Shown here one piece after another: positions 5,633-8,523 of a stretch of DNA of 8,523 nt. Each line of letters opens with the position of its first letter. Positions within the stretch are counted from its first letter, which is position 1. The stretch is from NCBI GenBank assembly GCA_015494485.1, contig WGBF01000159.1, positions 1-8,523 of the forward strand. The letters are read 5' to 3'. Below the pieces are notes generated by a model, which made no database searches, was not told the origin of the DNA, and saw nothing but the letters and a program-made list of their open reading frames with translations. The stretch comes from a bacterium. Its GTDB lineage: Bacteria; Calditrichota; Calditrichia; RBG-13-44-9; J042. The translations under genes were made by a program, and so were the position numbers.

Positions 5633-8523
5633 ATGGTACGTCATGTTTCCATAATTTTTCTGGGAGTCCTTTTTGTTCTTGGTGGATTATATGCTTCGCC
5701 CCAAACAGGCATTCAGGGGAAAGTGTTTGATGCCAACACCCGGGAACCCCTGGTAGGTGTTACGGTGTTTGTCAATGGGGGAATTGTGCAGTTATCTACC
5801 GACGAAAACGGAATCTTCCAATACATTGGGGTGCCTGCCGGATCGTACCAGCTCCAATTGTCCCTGTTGGGATATCCCACCGTTGTTTTATCCGATGTGC
5901 GGGTTTCCTACGGGAAGATTACTGAACTTCTGGTTCCGCTTACCCCCGGAGGTAGCGATACTATTACCGTGCCGGTGAAAGAAAATCCAACGGTTACCAA
6001 CGGTGAAACGGTATTTACATTCGACGAACTGCAAACCTCTCCGCGTCGGGGGATAGCTGCCCATCAAGCATTGGCCAATGGCGTTGTGTTTCAGGACGAT
6101 CAGTTTCACATTATGGGTAGCCGAAATGAAGAGGTGGGCTATTATGTAAATGGCCAGTGGGCAGGGGATATTGTTCAGGGCGGCATGGTGCTGCCGGTGA
6201 TTCAGGAAGCAATTGAAGAGATCCAGGTGCGCCCTTTTACCCAGGGGGAAGGGTACGACCTGACAACAGGCGGTGCGGTCAATACGGAATTAAAAACCGG
6301 AGGGGAGCGATTTCATGCCTCTCTGGATTATCATACCGACCGGTTTGCCAATGAAGGAAAACAATTTTTAGGAACCTACTCCTACGGCTGGCAAAATATT
6401 ACCCTGACGGCCAGTGGCCCCGTGGCAACAAACCGCTTGCGGTATTTTGTAGCGTATGAAAATACCAGTCGAAAGGATCGATTGGTTCGGTTTGGCAAAG
6501 GGTTTCAGATTTCGGGGCTTGTGGATAAAAATCCGGCAAACCCCGAAAACTGGGAAAATAATACCTTTGTTGGTGGGGATACCGTTTCAATTCATTTTCC
6601 GGATGGTTTTACGCCCCATAACAGCTTAACGCGACATCGGGTAAATGGCACACTGGTTTATCTGGGACAAAAATTCAACATTCGTAGCCACGTTCTTTTT
6701 CAATCCCAAAAAACAGACATGGATGCCGACCCCTGGTTCAATATTTTAAATGACCGGTATCCGTATAATCAGTCGAATGCTTTTCTCTGGAGCGGAAAAT
6801 TTAGCCATCGGTTAACTTCCCGACTTAATTATCAAATCCAGTTGAATTTCTTCAATAGCATGACGGAACGGGGGGATAGCTACCTGGGAACAGATTGGCA
6901 ATCCTGGTACGATAGTGTGGCCGTTGCCAGGGCAACCAATGGTGAGGTGCGTTATCGCAACCGGGGTTTACCCCAATATGATTATTACCTGGCGGGCTTT
7001 TTCTTTAATCGGCGGGGAGATGTTTCCAATTTCTATTTCAAACGCCAACAACAATATATTGGCGGCAGTTTGAATCTGCAGTGGAGCCCTTCGTCCAAAC
7101 ACCGCATTCAGTTTAATGCCGATGTTCGGCGCTATACGTTGCGTTACTTCGAAATCAATCCACGGGTGATGCTGTTGGCACTCCCCAGGGATCCCAATTA
7201 CAGTACAAGTCATGGATTGCCGCTATCTTATGGTTCAATTGATTCGATACCGGTAAACCTGTGGATGATTAACGGTATGCCATATGGCTATGGGTACGAT
7301 ATCTACGGGAATTCCATTAATAGTGATAAACATTACGCCGATGGCATTTACGCCCTGGGGGCCCCGCACCCCATGTTTGCCAGCGTTGCCGTTCGCGACC
7401 ATTGGAAAATTGAAGACCGATTATGGCTGGATGTGGAATTGCGTTATGATTATTTAAATCCGGACCAATATAGGTTTAAAAACCCGGAAAATCCGCAAGT
7501 AAATGATTTTCGCATGGTCGATTATAATGAACTTGTTAAAGCCAATCCATTTCATGAATTTAGTCCCCGTATTGCGGTTGCCTTTCAACGGGAAAATGGC
7601 GATCTGTTTTATTTGAACTACGGACGTTTTGTACAAATGCCCCGCCTGAGTGAAGGGTTGTTTATGCCCATGCAAAGTTATCTCGGATTTGGGTATCCCA
7701 ACGATCAAATCTGGTCCTTATCTCTGAAACCGATTAAGTCCAATAAAATATTCGTTGGATATCAGCATCAGTTTTCGCAACTGGGTATACTGGGTATAAA
7801 TGTATTTTACCGCAATACTACGGGGTTAACCCGTGTTAATGTTGTTAGCAATCCAGATAATAACCCGTTGTATTATCGCTATTCTAATAGTGCGGAAAGC
7901 ATCAGCAAAGGTGTTCAATTCTCGCTGGAAACACCACGGATGCATGGGTTCCGGGGGCGATTGTTGTACACGTATTCTGTGAGCACCGGAAATGCATCGT
8001 ATGCCGATTCGTATCTTAACCAATTGTATTTGAATAAACCGGTGCCGGAAGAATTTTATCCGCTGGATTACCATCAGGCGCATCGGGGAACAATCTGGTT
8101 GAATTATGCTACCGGTTCCGGAAACCGCTGGAAAATTCTCAATAATATTAGTGTATCTGCTTTATACCGTTTTAATAGTGGTCATCCCTATACCCGAATG
8201 AGTTATCCTACGGGATTGAGTACTCACACCGCCGGTATAACGTTTGGGTTATTTGGATATCCGGTCGATTTTCAGGAGGACGTCAACGCCTCACGGACCC
8301 CCTGGAATACTCAACTGGATTTGCGGTTGGATAAAACATTTCATCTTTCCCGGGGCGTGGCGGTTACGGTTTACACCCGCATCTTGAATGCATTAAATAC
8401 CCGCAATGTTATAAATGTTTATCCGGCTACCGGTAGTGACCGGGATGATGGGGTGATAAACCGGACAGAATACAAGAACTGGCTTAATGAATATGGTCCG
8501 CAATTCGACGCTTTGTACCGGGC
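5633..8523 (+). CDS. TonB-dependent receptor-like outer-membrane protein with carboxypeptidase-regulatory-like domain (3' end outside window)
   Basis: The frame is open from ATG 5633 to the window edge without a stop: 963 complete codons. Residues 1-21 form a signal peptide (VSIIFLGVLFVLGGLYA, then SPQ). Residues 25-105 are a carboxypeptidase-regulatory-like beta-sandwich (GKVFDANTREPLVGVTVFV, then DENGIF, VPAGSYQLQLSLLGY). Residues about 118-223 are the plug: FHIMGSRNEEVGYYVNG (158-174), AIEEIQV, and TTGGAVNTELKTGG. The rest is an outer-membrane barrel rich in alternating aromatic strands, with FSPRIAVAF and the late strand VAVTVYTRILNALNTRNVINVY. Such receptors import ligands across the outer membrane with energy from TonB-ExbBD; the substrate cannot be read from sequence. 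The usual plug motif HIRGGR..EV.YYVDG appears as HIMGSR..EVGYYVNG, so key positions are changed, and I see no clear TonB box. The protein probably ends within about 100 residues beyond the edge. The gene follows a terminator and likely forms its own unit. Confidence 0.88.
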   Translation, partial: MVRHVSIIFLGVLFVLGGLYASPQTGIQGKVFDANTREPLVGVTVFVNGGIVQLSTDENGIFQYIGVPAGSYQLQLSLLGYPTVVLSDVRVSYGKITELLVPLTPGGSDTITVPVKENPTVTNGETVFTFDELQTSPRRGIAAHQALANGVVFQDDQFHIMGSRNEEVGYYVNGQWAGDIVQGGMVLPVIQEAIEEIQVRPFTQGEGYDLTTGGAVNTELKTGGERFHASLDYHTDRFANEGKQFLGTYSYGWQNITLTASGPVATNRLRYFVAYENTSRKDRLVRFGKGFQISGLVDKNPANPENWENNTFVGGDTVSIHFPDGFTPHNSLTRHRVNGTLVYLGQKFNIRSHVLFQSQKTDMDADPWFNILNDRYPYNQSNAFLWSGKFSHRLTSRLNYQIQLNFFNSMTERGDSYLGTDWQSWYDSVAVARATNGEVRYRNRGLPQYDYYLAGFFFNRRGDVSNFYFKRQQQYIGGSLNLQWSPSSKHRIQFNADVRRYTLRYFEINPRVMLLALPRDPNYSTSHGLPLSYGSIDSIPVNLWMINGMPYGYGYDIYGNSINSDKHYADGIYALGAPHPMFASVAVRDHWKIEDRLWLDVELRYDYLNPDQYRFKNPENPQVNDFRMVDYNELVKANPFHEFSPRIAVAFQRENGDLFYLNYGRFVQMPRLSEGLFMPMQSYLGFGYPNDQIWSLSLKPIKSNKIFVGYQHQFSQLGILGINVFYRNTTGLTRVNVVSNPDNNPLYYRYSNSAESISKGVQFSLETPRMHGFRGRLLYTYSVSTGNASYADSYLNQLYLNKPVPEEFYPLDYHQAHRGTIWLNYATGSGNRWKILNNISVSALYRFNSGHPYTRMSYPTGLSTHTAGITFGLFGYPVDFQEDVNASRTPWNTQLDLRLDKTFHLSRGVAVTVYTRILNALNTRNVINVYPATGSDRDDGVINRTEYKNWLNEYGPQFDALYR

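Overview
The window comes from the genome of a Gram-negative (diderm) bacterium, most likely of the Fibrobacterota-Chlorobiota-Bacteroidota superphylum. Every gene encodes an exported or outer-membrane protein. The combination is a PorV/PorQ-type barrel, a large secreted protein with a type IX secretion (T9SS) type A-like C-terminal sorting domain, a GWxTD-domain protein, and a TonB-dependent receptor with an N-terminal carboxypeptidase-regulatory-like domain. That set is typical of lineages such as Calditrichota, Ignavibacteriota, Marinimicrobia and KSB1-like groups. I favour a Calditrichota/Ignavibacteriota-like organism, but the sequence alone does not settle the phylum. No RNA genes, CRISPR arrays, insertion sequences or phage genes are visible.

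Layout, all on the + strand: (1) 1-533, the 3' part of a PorV/PorQ-family outer-membrane protein gene; (2) 546-583, a strong intrinsic-terminator hairpin; (3) 598-4044, a 1148-aa secreted protein of a recognisable but functionally unknown family, with a signal peptide, a large N-terminal module, a fibronectin-III-like segment and a C-terminal sorting domain; (4) 4068-4101, a perfect AT-rich palindrome; (5) 4127-5479, a 450-aa GWxTD-domain protein with a signal peptide; (6) 5494-5530, a second intrinsic terminator; (7) 5633 to the window end, a TonB-dependent receptor-like protein of at least 963 residues that stays open past the edge. There is no gene-free stretch over about 150 bases.

How the genes may work together is inference. 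In Bacteroidota, PorV binds the sorting domain of T9SS cargo and delivers it to the attachment complex at the outer membrane. A PorV-like gene next to a sorting-domain cargo gene, followed by an exported GWxTD protein and a TonB receptor, looks like a cell-surface module, perhaps for binding or processing an extracellular substrate. Hairpins sit at each gene junction. The first ends just before the ribosome binding site of the cargo gene and leaves no room for a promoter after it, so the cargo may be expressed by controlled read-through. The PorV-like gene also favours different codons (more C-ending Phe and Asn codons, almost no GGG or GGA), which suggests high expression.

Nothing here is clearly a new defence or mobile system. 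The most interesting items are the cargo family of unknown function, its pairing with PorV, the terminator placed against a start site, and the GWxTD protein.
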